Part shown: piece by piece, positions 24,550 to 33,903 of the stretch
Layout of the letters: each line of letters opens with the position of its first letter
Numbering within the stretch: position 1 is the first letter of the stretch
Assembly: GCF_042678305.1 (NCBI RefSeq)
Contig: NZ_JBHUDT010000001.1
DNA from: Gelatiniphilus marinus
Lineage (GTDB): Bacteria > Bacteroidota > Bacteroidia > Flavobacteriales > Flavobacteriaceae
Strand: one strand, 5' to 3'
Length of the DNA stretch: 64,000 nucleotides
Translations under genes and position numbers: made by a program
Notes under the pieces: model-generated
What the model saw: the letters and a program-made list of their open reading frames with translations, nothing else
Database searches by the model: none
What the model was told of the DNA's origin: nothing

Positions 24550-25035
24550 ATGAGTCAAACTTTCAAAACCAACGTTAATGCTACTTTCGATTTTGAAATT
24601 AATAAAGATGCTGTTTCCAATCTTGACGTCATTCAAATTTCAGACTCCAAACAACATGTTATTCATCAAAATACTTCCTATCATATAGAAATTCTGGAGT
24701 CAGATTTCAATAACAAATTCTACCAAATAAAAGTAAATAACACGCTTTATGAGGTTTCTATTTTTAATGATTTGGATATTTTAATAAACGACATGGGGTT
24801 TTCTGTAAGCGCCTCTAAACAAGTAAATTTTATAAAAGCTCCAATGCCTGGCTTGATTTTAGACTTACGTGCTCAAGTAAATCAAGAAGTCAAAGAAAAT
24901 GACACTTTAATCATTCTTGAAGCCATGAAAATGGAGAATATGATCACTTCACCACGAGATGGTATTATCAAATCTATTGCCGTGAAACAGGGTGATGCCG
25001 TAGAAAAAAATCAATTATTAATTGAGTTTGAATAG
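24550..25035 (+). CDS. Biotin carboxyl carrier protein of acyl-CoA carboxylase
   Basis: This 161-residue protein has a C-terminal biotinyl domain (residues 95-161). The biotin-accepting lysine is K127 in EAMKMEN, and KAPMPGLI opens the fold. The N-terminal half is a small beta domain. It heads a three-gene set with a biotin carboxylase and a carboxyltransferase, which together carboxylate an acyl-CoA (probably propionyl- or acetyl-CoA). The fatty-acid AccB of most bacteria has a Pro/Ala-rich linker that is missing here. Confidence 0.88.
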   Translation: MSQTFKTNVNATFDFEINKDAVSNLDVIQISDSKQHVIHQNTSYHIEILESDFNNKFYQIKVNNTLYEVSIFNDLDILINDMGFSVSASKQVNFIKAPMPGLILDLRAQVNQEVKENDTLIILEAMKMENMITSPRDGIIKSIAVKQGDAVEKNQLLIEFE

Positions 25036-25125
25036 CCAAGAAAATAATTTGAAAATATTCTAAATAAACCTTAAAAATTATGGGGAGATTTCGGCCTTCG
25101 AGGAAATGAAAAAAACACATTCTAA

Positions 25126-26568
25126 ATGAAAAAAATACTAGTAGCAAACCGTGGCGAAATTGCCATGAGGGTAATGAAAACAGCTCAAAAAATGGGTATA
25201 AGAACTGTTGGGGTTTATTCTTCGGCCGACAGAAATGCCCCTCATGTTAAGTTTGCCGATCAAGCAGTTTGGATTGGCGAATCGCCCTCCAATCAATCGT
25301 ATCTAAGAGCTGATAAAATTATAGAAGTCGCCAAACAATTCGGCGTAGATGCCATACACCCAGGCTATGGTTTTTTAAGTGAAAATGCCGATTTTGCTGA
25401 ATTATGTGAAAAAAACAACATTATTTTCATTGGGCCCAAATCAAAAGCCATAAAAATCATGGGCAGTAAATTAGCGGCCAAAGAAACCGTAAAACATTAC
25501 AATATTCCCATGGTTCCTGGTATTGACGAAGCCATTACCGATGTTAAAAAGGCCAAAAGCATTGCCAAAGAAATAGGCTATCCCATTTTAATAAAGGCCT
25601 CTGCTGGTGGCGGCGGAAAAGGCATGCGTGTGGTAGAAAAAGAAAGCGATATAGAATCGCAAATGCGTCGCGCTATAAGCGAGGCGACATCGGCCTTTGG
25701 CGATGGTGCTGTTTTTATAGAAAAGTACATTGCTTCTCCGAGACACATAGAAATTCAGGTCGTGGCCGATAGCCATGGTAAGGTTTTACATTTTTTCGAG
25801 CGGGAATGCAGCATCCAAAGACGGCACCAAAAAGTGGTGGAAGAAGCACCTTCGTCAATTTTAACCCCGCAATTGAGAGCAGAAATGGGCGAAGCAGCCG
25901 TTAAAGTAGCGCAATCTTGTGCGTATTTAAACGCTGGAACAGTCGAGTTTTTATTAGATGAACATGGTAATTTCTATTTCCTTGAAATGAATACTAGACT
26001 GCAAGTAGAACATCCTATAACCGAATTAATTTGTGGTGTAGATTTGGTCGAACTTCAAATTAAAGTTGCTCGTGGCGAAGCGCTTAAACTAAATCAAGAA
26101 GATTTAAAAATTAACGGTCACGCGATAGAATTACGTGTTTATGCTGAAGATCCTTTAAACGATTTTTTACCAAGTGTAGGCACTCTAGAAACATATCAGT
26201 TACCTTTCGGGCAACATATTCGTGTGGATAACGGTTTTGAAGAAGGTATGAAAGTCCCAATATATTACGATCCCATGCTTGCCAAACTAATTACGTATGG
26301 AAAAACCCGGGAAGAAGCGATTCAACTCATGATACATGCCATTGAAAATTTCCATGTTGAAGGCGTAAAAACAACCCTTCCATTTGGTAAATATGTTTGT
26401 GAACACGAGGCCTTTCGTTCGGGGAATTTCGACACGCATTTTGTGAAAAATTATTATGCTCCTGAAGCTTTACGAAATAAAACCAAAAATGAAGCTAAAA
26501 TAGCTTCTACCTTAGCACTCAAACAATATTTAAAAGATCAAAAACAACTTCGTTTACCACATAATTAG
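25126..26568 (+). CDS. accC: Biotin carboxylase subunit
   Basis: This is an ATP-grasp enzyme (480 residues) that carboxylates the biotin of the carrier protein using bicarbonate. Seen: N-terminal ILVANRGEIAMRV, HPGYGFLSENA, the glycine-rich ATP loop ASAGGGGKGMR, the catalytic EMNTRLQVEHP, and PSVGTLETY. It is somewhat longer than a minimal AccC (about 450). It lies 90 bases after the carrier gene and 56 before the carboxyltransferase. Whether it serves fatty-acid synthesis or propionyl-CoA metabolism cannot be told from the sequence alone. Confidence 0.92.
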   Translation: MKKILVANRGEIAMRVMKTAQKMGIRTVGVYSSADRNAPHVKFADQAVWIGESPSNQSYLRADKIIEVAKQFGVDAIHPGYGFLSENADFAELCEKNNIIFIGPKSKAIKIMGSKLAAKETVKHYNIPMVPGIDEAITDVKKAKSIAKEIGYPILIKASAGGGGKGMRVVEKESDIESQMRRAISEATSAFGDGAVFIEKYIASPRHIEIQVVADSHGKVLHFFERECSIQRRHQKVVEEAPSSILTPQLRAEMGEAAVKVAQSCAYLNAGTVEFLLDEHGNFYFLEMNTRLQVEHPITELICGVDLVELQIKVARGEALKLNQEDLKINGHAIELRVYAEDPLNDFLPSVGTLETYQLPFGQHIRVDNGFEEGMKVPIYYDPMLAKLITYGKTREEAIQLMIHAIENFHVEGVKTTLPFGKYVCEHEAFRSGNFDTHFVKNYYAPEALRNKTKNEAKIASTLALKQYLKDQKQLRLPHN

Positions 26569-26624
26569 AAATTAATTGACATTTCTGCTAAAACGGAAAT
26601 CCATCGTAAAAACCTTGCATACAG

Positions 26625-28166
26625 ATGAAATCTAAAATAGACATCTTAAACGAAAAACTAAATTTAGCACATTTAGGAGGTGGCCAAAAACGTATTGATA
26701 AACAGCACGCCAAAAAAAAATTAACCGCTAGAGAACGGGTAAACTATTTAATGGATGAAGGCTCTTTTGAAGAAATTGGAGCCTTAGTAACCCATAGAAC
26801 TACCGATTTTGGAATGGAAAACGAAGTCTATTATGGCGATGGCGTAGTAACAGGTTACGGCACTGTAAATGGCAGACTAATATATATTTATGCCCAAGAC
26901 TTTACCGTGTTTGGTGGCGCATTATCTGAAACACACGCCGAAAAAATTTGTAAAATCATGGATTTAGCTGTTAAAGTTGGTGCGCCTATTATTGGTCTTA
27001 ACGATTCTGGTGGCGCTCGTATTCAAGAAGGTGTACGTTCTTTAGGGGGTTATGCCGATATTTTTTTTAGAAATGTACAAACCTCTGGAGTGGTTCCGCA
27101 AATTTCTGCCATTATGGGCCCCTGTGCAGGCGGTGCTGTGTATTCTCCAGCCATGACAGATTTTACACTTATGGTAGAAGACACTAGTTACATGTTTGTA
27201 ACTGGCCCAAATGTTGTAAAAACAGTAACTAATGAAACCGTAACGAGCGAAGAGTTAGGTGGCGCACATACCCACGCTTCTAAATCTGGCGTGGCTCATA
27301 AAACGTCGGCCAATGATATTGAATGTTTAGAAGACATTAAAAAACTACTAAGCTATTTACCACAAAACAATACCGCTAAACCAAATGCATTAGAGTTTAA
27401 ATTGGGTGAAGAAACACGAGAAGTCTTATCGAATATCGTACCAGACAACCCCAACAAACCATACGACATGCAGGCTGTGATTTCAGGTATTATTGATGAC
27501 CATTCCTTTTACGAGATCCATAAAGATTATGCCGAAAATATTATTGTTGGTTTTGCTCGTTTAGCCGGAAGAAGTATTGGTATCGTAGCCAATCAACCTC
27601 AATTTTTAGCAGGCGTTTTAGATGTAAAAAGCTCTAAAAAAGCAGCCCGTTTTACTCGTTTTTGCGATTGTTTTAATATTCCTTTACTCGTTTTAGTTGA
27701 TGTTCCTGGGTTTTTACCGGGTACAGACCAAGAATGGAATGGTATTATTGTACACGGCGCAAAATTACTATATGCGTTAAGTGAAGCTACCGTACCAAGA
27801 GTAACGGTTATTACGAGAAAAGCTTACGGTGGTGCGTATGATGTTATGAACTCCAAACACATTGGCGCCGATTTTAATTTCGCATGGCCAGGTGCAGAAA
27901 TTGCAGTTATGGGAGCGAAAGGCGCAAGTGAAATTATTTTTAAAAAGGAAATCGCTAATGCCGATAATCCTATTAAAAAGCTTGCTGAAAAAGAAGCCGA
28001 ATATGCCGAGAAATTTGCAAACCCCTACCGCGCTGCACAACGTGGTTTTATTGATGAAGTTATTTTGCCCAAAAACACCAGACGCAAATTAATAAAAGCC
28101 TTCGCGATGTTAGAAAACAAAAAAGTGGAAACGCCTAAACGAAAACATGGCAACATTCCGCTTTAA
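26625..28166 (+). CDS. Acyl-CoA carboxylase carboxyltransferase (beta) subunit
   Basis: This crotonase-fold carboxyltransferase (513 residues) has both N and C halves fused, as in propionyl-/methylcrotonyl-CoA carboxylases. Seen: KKKLTARERV, GGALSETHAEKI, LNDSGGARIQEG, GPCAGGAVYSPA in the N half; VDVPGFLPGTDQE, RKAYGGAYDVM and GAEIAVMGAKGA in the C half. The C half matches propionyl-CoA-type enzymes best. It converges on a membrane protein gene with eight bases between the stops. Confidence 0.92.
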   Translation: MKSKIDILNEKLNLAHLGGGQKRIDKQHAKKKLTARERVNYLMDEGSFEEIGALVTHRTTDFGMENEVYYGDGVVTGYGTVNGRLIYIYAQDFTVFGGALSETHAEKICKIMDLAVKVGAPIIGLNDSGGARIQEGVRSLGGYADIFFRNVQTSGVVPQISAIMGPCAGGAVYSPAMTDFTLMVEDTSYMFVTGPNVVKTVTNETVTSEELGGAHTHASKSGVAHKTSANDIECLEDIKKLLSYLPQNNTAKPNALEFKLGEETREVLSNIVPDNPNKPYDMQAVISGIIDDHSFYEIHKDYAENIIVGFARLAGRSIGIVANQPQFLAGVLDVKSSKKAARFTRFCDCFNIPLLVLVDVPGFLPGTDQEWNGIIVHGAKLLYALSEATVPRVTVITRKAYGGAYDVMNSKHIGADFNFAWPGAEIAVMGAKGASEIIFKKEIANADNPIKKLAEKEAEYAEKFANPYRAAQRGFIDEVILPKNTRRKLIKAFAMLENKKVETPKRKHGNIPL

Positions 28167-28174
28167 AACAATAC

Positions 28175-28807
28175 CTAAAAGTCTAAGCAAATTCTATACG
28201 ATTCTAAAATATAATGAATGGCAATAATTATCAACGCTATAGTTTCTGCCCAAAATAATGAAATGAGACTGCCGTTGCTAAAAAAAGCTATGCCCAATAC
28301 AATAATAGATATTAGGGCTAAAATTCTACTTTTCCATGTGTCTTCAGGGTCATGTAAAAAAAAGATAACAACGGCACTACCAACAAAAAACAGTAGTGCA
28401 AAAGCTAAATGAAAGTACTGAGAAATGGGTTTATCGTAATGAAATATAGCGATGCCAAAAAGTGAAATTCCAAAAACAATATTGTACCATTTCCCCATCT
28501 GTTTTTTATTGTAAACCGAATCGCTTAAAGTGGGTAACGATTTAAGTTGCGGCATTCGTTTTTCGTCGTTTTCAACTTTAAAATACAGAGCGCCATTAAG
28601 TAGGAATGTCATGCCTGCTATCCCAAATAAGAGTCCGTAAACATGGCTGTTTTCCATATCAACATAAGCACTAATACTAGGTTTAATCTCGCCATCCACT
28701 AAAAACAGGATCAAGGGAATAAACATGCATATAAAAGTGATGATGATTTCTACGATTAAAAACATCCTATCATCGGCAGTATATCGTTCTTGAATTCTAA
28801 AGCGCAT
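28175..28807 (-). CDS. Multi-pass membrane protein, unknown
   Basis: This 210-residue protein has about six membrane segments and a cytoplasmic loop (about residues 77-104) rich in charged residues. RIQERYTADDRMFLIVE opens the protein. No transporter or enzyme motif was recognised; His residues near the fourth helix (FHYDKPISQYFH) are the only notable polar feature in the membrane part. It is monocistronic, convergent with the carboxylase operon. Confidence 0.65.
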   Translation of the reverse strand: MRFRIQERYTADDRMFLIVEIIITFICMFIPLILFLVDGEIKPSISAYVDMENSHVYGLLFGIAGMTFLLNGALYFKVENDEKRMPQLKSLPTLSDSVYNKKQMGKWYNIVFGISLFGIAIFHYDKPISQYFHLAFALLFFVGSAVVIFFLHDPEDTWKSRILALISIIVLGIAFFSNGSLISLFWAETIALIIIAIHYILESYRICLDF

Positions 28808-29204
28808 ATTTTTCTATTTATAGCACAACTAAAATTAAGCAATTAAATTTTAAAAGAAATGATTTGTACCCAGTATCTTTAGTGAACACGAATTAAAAAT
28901 ATTGTATAACCGCAATTAGTAATAATATAGCATAAGGTAATGCTGAACGCGTTTCAGCATCTCATTATTATTTAACATACAGTTACTCGCTTTATGTGGC
29001 CCTGCAAAAAGTTTTGGTTGACAAACCAATTTAAGTTACATTACAGACAATCATTAAAAAATAATTTTGATGAAAAAAAGATAAGAAGTCTTAATTAAAA
29101 TAGTTTCCCGTTTTCAGTTTAAATCTTGCAGGCTTTTTTTTTAATGCCTTAATATGGCATCATAAAACCCAAATCATTTTAAAAACAAACTTGCATTCAA
29201 TGTT
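28808..29204. other. Intergenic region with hairpin remnant
   Basis: About 400 A+T-rich bases without a gene. ATGCTGAA-CGCGT-TTCAGCAT (28940-28960) is a perfect eight-base hairpin of the widespread 'atgctgaa..ttcagcat' repeat family of flavobacteria. Confidence 0.55.
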
Positions 29205-29831
29205 CTAACGCAACAAAGCCTGGTTAAATTTTACAACTTGTGCGTTGTACATAAAGGCAGCTTGCCAACGCTTAAAACGTGCATCAAAGGTATCGGTAAA
29301 GACAAGATATTGACATTTTCCTATACTTTCGGGGGTACGTGTTACTTGGGCAAAATTACTATTTCTAAATAAAAAATCGGCATCTTCAACAATACACATT
29401 TGCAACTTGTTTAAATTAATTCCGTTAAGATAAAATAGTTTATTCAAGCGTTTTGGTGTGGCTATTACAATATCTGTGCCTTCATAAATATTGTCTCGTT
29501 GTATATCGATATCATGTTCGTCGTAAGCACAAAATACCCTTAAATCGGTTCCGCGCTTAAAGGCGTTAAACTCTAACTCTAAATTTAAAGCGGCTTGTTT
29601 ATCTTTCACAAAAATTAAAGCTCTTGGTGCATCTTCTTTGGCGTATTTCAATTTCTGAATCACACTAATAATCAGGCTTGTGGTTTTACCGCTGCTTTCT
29701 GGCGCAATTACAAATAAACTTGCACCACTTTTTATTTTAGATAAAATTTGTTTTTGGAGAGGCAAAGGTTCTTTAAATCCTTTGTGATTAATGGCATCTG
29801 CTAAAGGTTCAATTAATTTTTTAAAAGACAT
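29205..29831 (-). CDS. Single-domain DEAD-box-like protein with altered motifs
   Basis: The 208-residue protein corresponds to the first RecA-like domain of a DEAD-box helicase. Seen: a Q-motif-like KGFKEPLPLQKQIL, Walker A PESSGKTT, IVIATPKRL (motif Ib), and VEDADFLF where DEAD-box proteins have DEAD. Motif III (SAT) reads FTDTF. The second helicase domain is absent and the frame ends cleanly, with no remnant downstream. Nucleotide binding is plausible; unwinding is not. It may act as a regulator or partner of a full helicase. Confidence 0.75.
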   Translation of the reverse strand: MSFKKLIEPLADAINHKGFKEPLPLQKQILSKIKSGASLFVIAPESSGKTTSLIISVIQKLKYAKEDAPRALIFVKDKQAALNLELEFNAFKRGTDLRVFCAYDEHDIDIQRDNIYEGTDIVIATPKRLNKLFYLNGINLNKLQMCIVEDADFLFRNSNFAQVTRTPESIGKCQYLVFTDTFDARFKRWQAAFMYNAQVVKFNQALLR

Positions 29832-29892
29832 AAACGGTTTTCTTTAAGCCACAAAGGTAAGTTTTTAAATACCTATGGGTATTAGCACATAA

Positions 29893-29924
29893 TTGATTTT
29901 TAGAAAATAATTAGTTTACTTTTG
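29893..29924 (+). promoter_or_regulatory. Promoter of the Bcr/CflA gene
   Basis: TTG (29893-29895) is followed after 21 bases by TACTTTTG (29917-29924), a match to TAnnTTTG. The ATG lies only four bases after the -7 element, so the transcript would begin at or next to the start codon. Confidence 0.65.
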
Positions 29925-29928
29925 CCCC

Positions 29929-31134
29929 ATGCTAAACAATAACGCTTTTAAGTTTGAATTTGTGGCTTTAATGGCATCGTTAATGTCTATTGTAGCACTA
30001 TCTATTGATGCCTTATTGCCTGCATTATCTGAAATTGGAAAAGATTTGGGTGTTAAAAATCCTGCAGACAATCAATTACTTATTACTATGATTTTTTTGG
30101 GGTTGGGTTTTGGACAGCTTCTTTTTGGACCATTATCTGACAGCTTTGGGAGAAAACCCATAGTTTTTATTGGATTTATAGTATTTATTATAGCAAGCAT
30201 TATTTGCGTAACCACCAATAGTTTTGAAATGATGATAATAGGGCGCATACTACAGGGCGTGGGGTTATCGTCTCCAAGAAGTTTAACTATGTCTATGATA
30301 AGAGATTCTTACAGCGGTAATTATATGGCAAAAATAATATCGATTGTAGTGATGTTTTTTATACTGGTTCCTGTGGTTGCCCCAACTTTGGGTCAGTTTT
30401 TAATCGGGCTTTACAACTGGGAATCGGTGTTTTATTTCAACTTACTATTTGGTGTTTTAATAATGATTTGGTTTTGGCTGCGGCAACCCGAAACATTAGC
30501 AAAACAAAAACGCATAAAATTTACAAGTCACCTTTTTATTGACGGTACAAAAGAATTTTTTAAGCATAAAGATGCCGTTGCGTTTACCCTTATATCTGGT
30601 TTTATAACAGGCTCTTTTATGGTGTATTTAAGTACATCGCAACAAATTTTCCAAGAGCAATATAATTTAGCGGAAATGTTTCCTTATATTTTTGCAAGTT
30701 TAGCGATTTCTGTAGGTTTAGCAACGTTTTTAAACAGCCGTTTTGTAGTTAAATTTGGCATGATGAAAATTGCTTACGTAGCGTGTATTGCTTATGCTAT
30801 TATTTCGGTTTTATATGTGGTTTTGTTTTCGTCTGGTGAAAATCCCGGTATTGTCGTTTTGCTTAGCTTTTTTGCTTTGCAGTTTTTTGCAGTTGGCTTT
30901 TTATTCGGAAATTTAAGAGCCTTAGCCATGCAACCTCTTGGGCATATTGCCGGAATTGGCGCTGCAATTAACGGTTTTATTTCTACAGTAATGGCTGTAC
31001 CTATTGCAAACTATATTGGTAATTTTGTATCTAACTCGGTACTGCCTTTGTTTATTGGTTTTTCGGTTTTTGGAATTTTATCGGTTTTGGTTTTTATAAT
31101 TGTAAAAAGAAAAATAAGTTTCGCAAATGCTTGA
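29929..31134 (+). CDS. MFS efflux transporter, Bcr/CflA family
   Basis: This 401-residue inner-membrane drug/proton antiporter has 12 predicted membrane segments. Seen: the Bcr/CflA signature region ALSIDALLPALSEIG in helix 1 and the loop 2-3 motif GPLSDSFGRKPIVF, and GRILQGVGLSSPRS (motif C-like region). It is full length. The promoter sits almost on the start codon, indicating a leaderless message. Confidence 0.88.
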   Translation: MLNNNAFKFEFVALMASLMSIVALSIDALLPALSEIGKDLGVKNPADNQLLITMIFLGLGFGQLLFGPLSDSFGRKPIVFIGFIVFIIASIICVTTNSFEMMIIGRILQGVGLSSPRSLTMSMIRDSYSGNYMAKIISIVVMFFILVPVVAPTLGQFLIGLYNWESVFYFNLLFGVLIMIWFWLRQPETLAKQKRIKFTSHLFIDGTKEFFKHKDAVAFTLISGFITGSFMVYLSTSQQIFQEQYNLAEMFPYIFASLAISVGLATFLNSRFVVKFGMMKIAYVACIAYAIISVLYVVLFSSGENPGIVVLLSFFALQFFAVGFLFGNLRALAMQPLGHIAGIGAAINGFISTVMAVPIANYIGNFVSNSVLPLFIGFSVFGILSVLVFIIVKRKISFANA

Positions 31135-31162
31135 ATAAAAAATTTGTTTTAAACATATTTGA

Positions 31163-31170
31163 TAAATTTG
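31163..31170 (+). promoter_or_regulatory. Promoter -7 element
   Basis: TAAATTTG matches TAnnTTTG, with TTTG at 31143-31146. It is about 60 bases before the cNMP/CBS protein. Confidence 0.5.
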
Positions 31171-31229
31171 ATCGCCAAAAATATGAAGCTCCTTATATTG
31201 GCATAAAAAACAACACACATTAGTTTAAA

Positions 31230-33149
31230 ATGAAAAATTCTATAGCAGAACGTGTTCGCGATTTTTTAAAGATTTATCCGCCCTTCGATTTATTGAATGC
31301 AAAAAAACTTCTTGATATTGCCAAAGAAGTAGTTATTATTTATCTGGAAAAAGGCGATGTGCTATTTAAAGAAGGTGCCAATTTCAACAATCATTTTTAT
31401 ATGGTTAGAGACGGTGCCATAAGTTTAACCAATGCCAATAAGAACGATCAAGAAATTGTATCAATAAGTGATACAGGAGATATATTTGGAGTAAGGCCAT
31501 TGGTTGCCCAAGAAAACTATAAACTTACCGCTTCTGCTCACGAAGAATCTATTGTATATGGCATACCCATAGGCAGTTTTCAACAAGCAGCCGAAAACAA
31601 CTCTAAAGTTTATAAATATTTAATAACCGCCTTTGCCACCAATGCTTACGATGCTTATACCACCAAAGAAACTCAGCAAATTTTTATAGATTACCTACCT
31701 AATAATTCGCAGGACATTGCTAATTTTCAAACTGCCAATTACACAAAAAAACCCATAACCTGTTCTACCAGTTCATCCTTAAAAAATGCCGCTTTAAAAA
31801 TGAGCAAAAACAAAATCGGGTATATTATTGTTATTGACGACACCAAAAAACCAGTTGGCATCATTACAAATAGCGATATAAAAAACAAAATTGCAACAGG
31901 ATTATTTCCTATTGATACGGCTGTAACCCATATTATGACTTCGCCAGTAATAACAAGTAAAAAAGACTTAACCGTTGCCGATGCGCAGTTACAAATGATA
32001 AAGCATAATGTTGCCCATTTATGCATTACCAAAGACGGCACGGTAAATTCCAGACTTGTTGGAGTATTAACAAATCACGATATATTGGTATCATTAGGCA
32101 ACAACCCTTCGGCTATTTTAAAAGAAATAATTAGGGCAAAACGTACTAAGAAATTACGTAGCATACGATTAAAAGCAAATACTTTACTAAAAAACTATTT
32201 AGAGCAAAACATCCCCATTTCACATATTATAACGGTAATCTCAAAAATTAACGATGCCATTACGGTTAGGGCTATAGAAATTGCTTTGCCAAAAATGCCA
32301 ACGCCTCCGCCAGTTAAATTTTCTTGGTTAGCCACAGGAAGTCAAGGCAGAAAAGAACAACTGCTTTTTACAGATCAAGACAATGCTTTGGTTTTTGAAG
32401 ATGTGCCCAAAGCGCAATACAAGGAAACCCAAGCTTACTTTTTAGAGCTATCAAAACACATTACAAAATCTTTGAACAAAATAGGATTTGAGTACTGCGA
32501 AGCAGATATGATGGCAAGCAATGAAGCGTGGTGCAAATCTATTTCTGAATGGAAAAACCAATTTAAAGATTGGATTTTAAAACCCGATGAAAAAGCCGTT
32601 TTACTATCCTCTATCTTTTTTGATTATAATTTGGTTTATGGCAGCCAAAAACTAATAGACCAATTAACAAACACCATTTACAATACCCTGGAAAACAGTG
32701 TATCGTTTAACAAGTTATTAGCACAAGATGCAGTAAAAAGCCCTTCCCCTTTAGGGTTTTTCAAACAATTTTTGGTAGAAAAAAATGGCGACCAAAAAGA
32801 CCTGTTCAATATAAAAAACAGAGGGCTTATGCCTTTAATTGATGCCGCTAGGGTACTTGCTTTAAGCAAACAAATTAAGGGCATTAACAACACCTTTGAG
32901 CGTTACGAAAAGTTAGCCGAAATAGAACCCAACAACAAAGAGCTTTACGAATCTTGCTCGTACGCCTTTAAAGCGCTTACAAAGTTTAAAACAAAACAAG
33001 GGCTGCGACATAATACCTCTGGGAAATTTATTGATTTGGAAACACTAACCAAAGAAGAAAAACTTAAACTAAAACGTTGCTTTAAACCTATTGATGAAAT
33101 TCAAAAAACACTGATTCTTAGGTTCGATTTAAAAACCTTACCAATATGA
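31230..33149 (+). CDS. cNMP-binding / CBS-pair / DUF294 nucleotidyltransferase-like signalling protein
   Basis: This 639-residue cytosolic protein has, in order, a cyclic-nucleotide-binding-like domain (about 12-130), two CBS domains (about 160-290), a GlnD-like nucleotidyltransferase domain (DUF294, with GSQGRKEQ and TDQDN near 368-386) and a C-terminal helical domain. The nucleotidyltransferase signature GS..G..E...TD.D is complete. Such proteins are thought to sense nucleotides and control neighbouring transport or metabolism. Its stop overlaps the start of an exonuclease gene by four bases (ATGA). Confidence 0.85.
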   Translation: MKNSIAERVRDFLKIYPPFDLLNAKKLLDIAKEVVIIYLEKGDVLFKEGANFNNHFYMVRDGAISLTNANKNDQEIVSISDTGDIFGVRPLVAQENYKLTASAHEESIVYGIPIGSFQQAAENNSKVYKYLITAFATNAYDAYTTKETQQIFIDYLPNNSQDIANFQTANYTKKPITCSTSSSLKNAALKMSKNKIGYIIVIDDTKKPVGIITNSDIKNKIATGLFPIDTAVTHIMTSPVITSKKDLTVADAQLQMIKHNVAHLCITKDGTVNSRLVGVLTNHDILVSLGNNPSAILKEIIRAKRTKKLRSIRLKANTLLKNYLEQNIPISHIITVISKINDAITVRAIEIALPKMPTPPPVKFSWLATGSQGRKEQLLFTDQDNALVFEDVPKAQYKETQAYFLELSKHITKSLNKIGFEYCEADMMASNEAWCKSISEWKNQFKDWILKPDEKAVLLSSIFFDYNLVYGSQKLIDQLTNTIYNTLENSVSFNKLLAQDAVKSPSPLGFFKQFLVEKNGDQKDLFNIKNRGLMPLIDAARVLALSKQIKGINNTFERYEKLAEIEPNNKELYESCSYAFKALTKFKTKQGLRHNTSGKFIDLETLTKEEKLKLKRCFKPIDEIQKTLILRFDLKTLPI

Positions 33150-33814
33150 AACTGCAATGGTTTAAACGCAAAAAAAGAAACTATCCCGATTTTTGGTTGC
33201 GCTACCTAGAGGCCTTCAACAGCAATAAAAAAGAAACCATAGAAACCACCAGATTTGTAGCCTTTGATACCGAAACTACAGGGTTTGACAGGAAAAAAGA
33301 CAGAATTCTATCTATTGGAGCGGTTTCTATTTTAAATAAGTCTATTAAAGTAAAAAAAAGCTACGAAGTGTATTTAAAGCAAGATGTTTTTAGTCGAAAA
33401 ACCGTTGAAATACACGGCATATTAAAAACAGGAGCACTAGAAAAAATTGACGAACTGGAGGCCATTACCTCTTTCTTAGATTATATTAAAGATGCGGTTT
33501 TAGTTGCGCACCATGCCAATTTTGATAAAAACATGGTAAACGAGATGCTGTTAAGACATGGTTTGGGGAAATTAAAAAACCAATTTATAGATACGGGGTA
33601 TTTATTCAGTAAATCGAAGCATATTATATATCGAGAAAATCTAAAAGACCACTACACACTTGACGATTTGTGCACAGAACTAAATGTACCTATAACAGAC
33701 AGGCATACCGCTAGTGGCGACGCCCTTATAACCGCCGTTGTCTTTTTAAAGATATTAGCGCGTTTAAACAAAAGAAAGCAGCTAAATTGGGATTATCTTT
33801 TAAATAACCGATAA
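33146..33814 (+). CDS. DnaQ-like 3'-5' exonuclease
   Basis: This 222-residue DEDDh exonuclease shows Exo I FDTETTGF, Exo II HHANFDKNMV and Exo III RHTASGDA with the catalytic His. A short basic N-terminus (LQWFKRKKRN) precedes it. It resembles the epsilon subunit/PolC exonuclease family but lacks a polymerase-binding tail. It is translationally coupled to the DUF294 protein by an ATGA overlap, a pairing that suggests nucleotide turnover or signalling rather than replication proofreading. Confidence 0.87.
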   Translation: MKLQWFKRKKRNYPDFWLRYLEAFNSNKKETIETTRFVAFDTETTGFDRKKDRILSIGAVSILNKSIKVKKSYEVYLKQDVFSRKTVEIHGILKTGALEKIDELEAITSFLDYIKDAVLVAHHANFDKNMVNEMLLRHGLGKLKNQFIDTGYLFSKSKHIIYRENLKDHYTLDDLCTELNVPITDRHTASGDALITAVVFLKILARLNKRKQLNWDYLLNNR

Positions 33815-33903
33815 TCAATAATACCATAACCCTTCCTTTAGTGTTTAAATTAGTAATAACAGCATGCTTTTTCATTTAAATAAACCCATAAATTAATTGT
33901 TAT

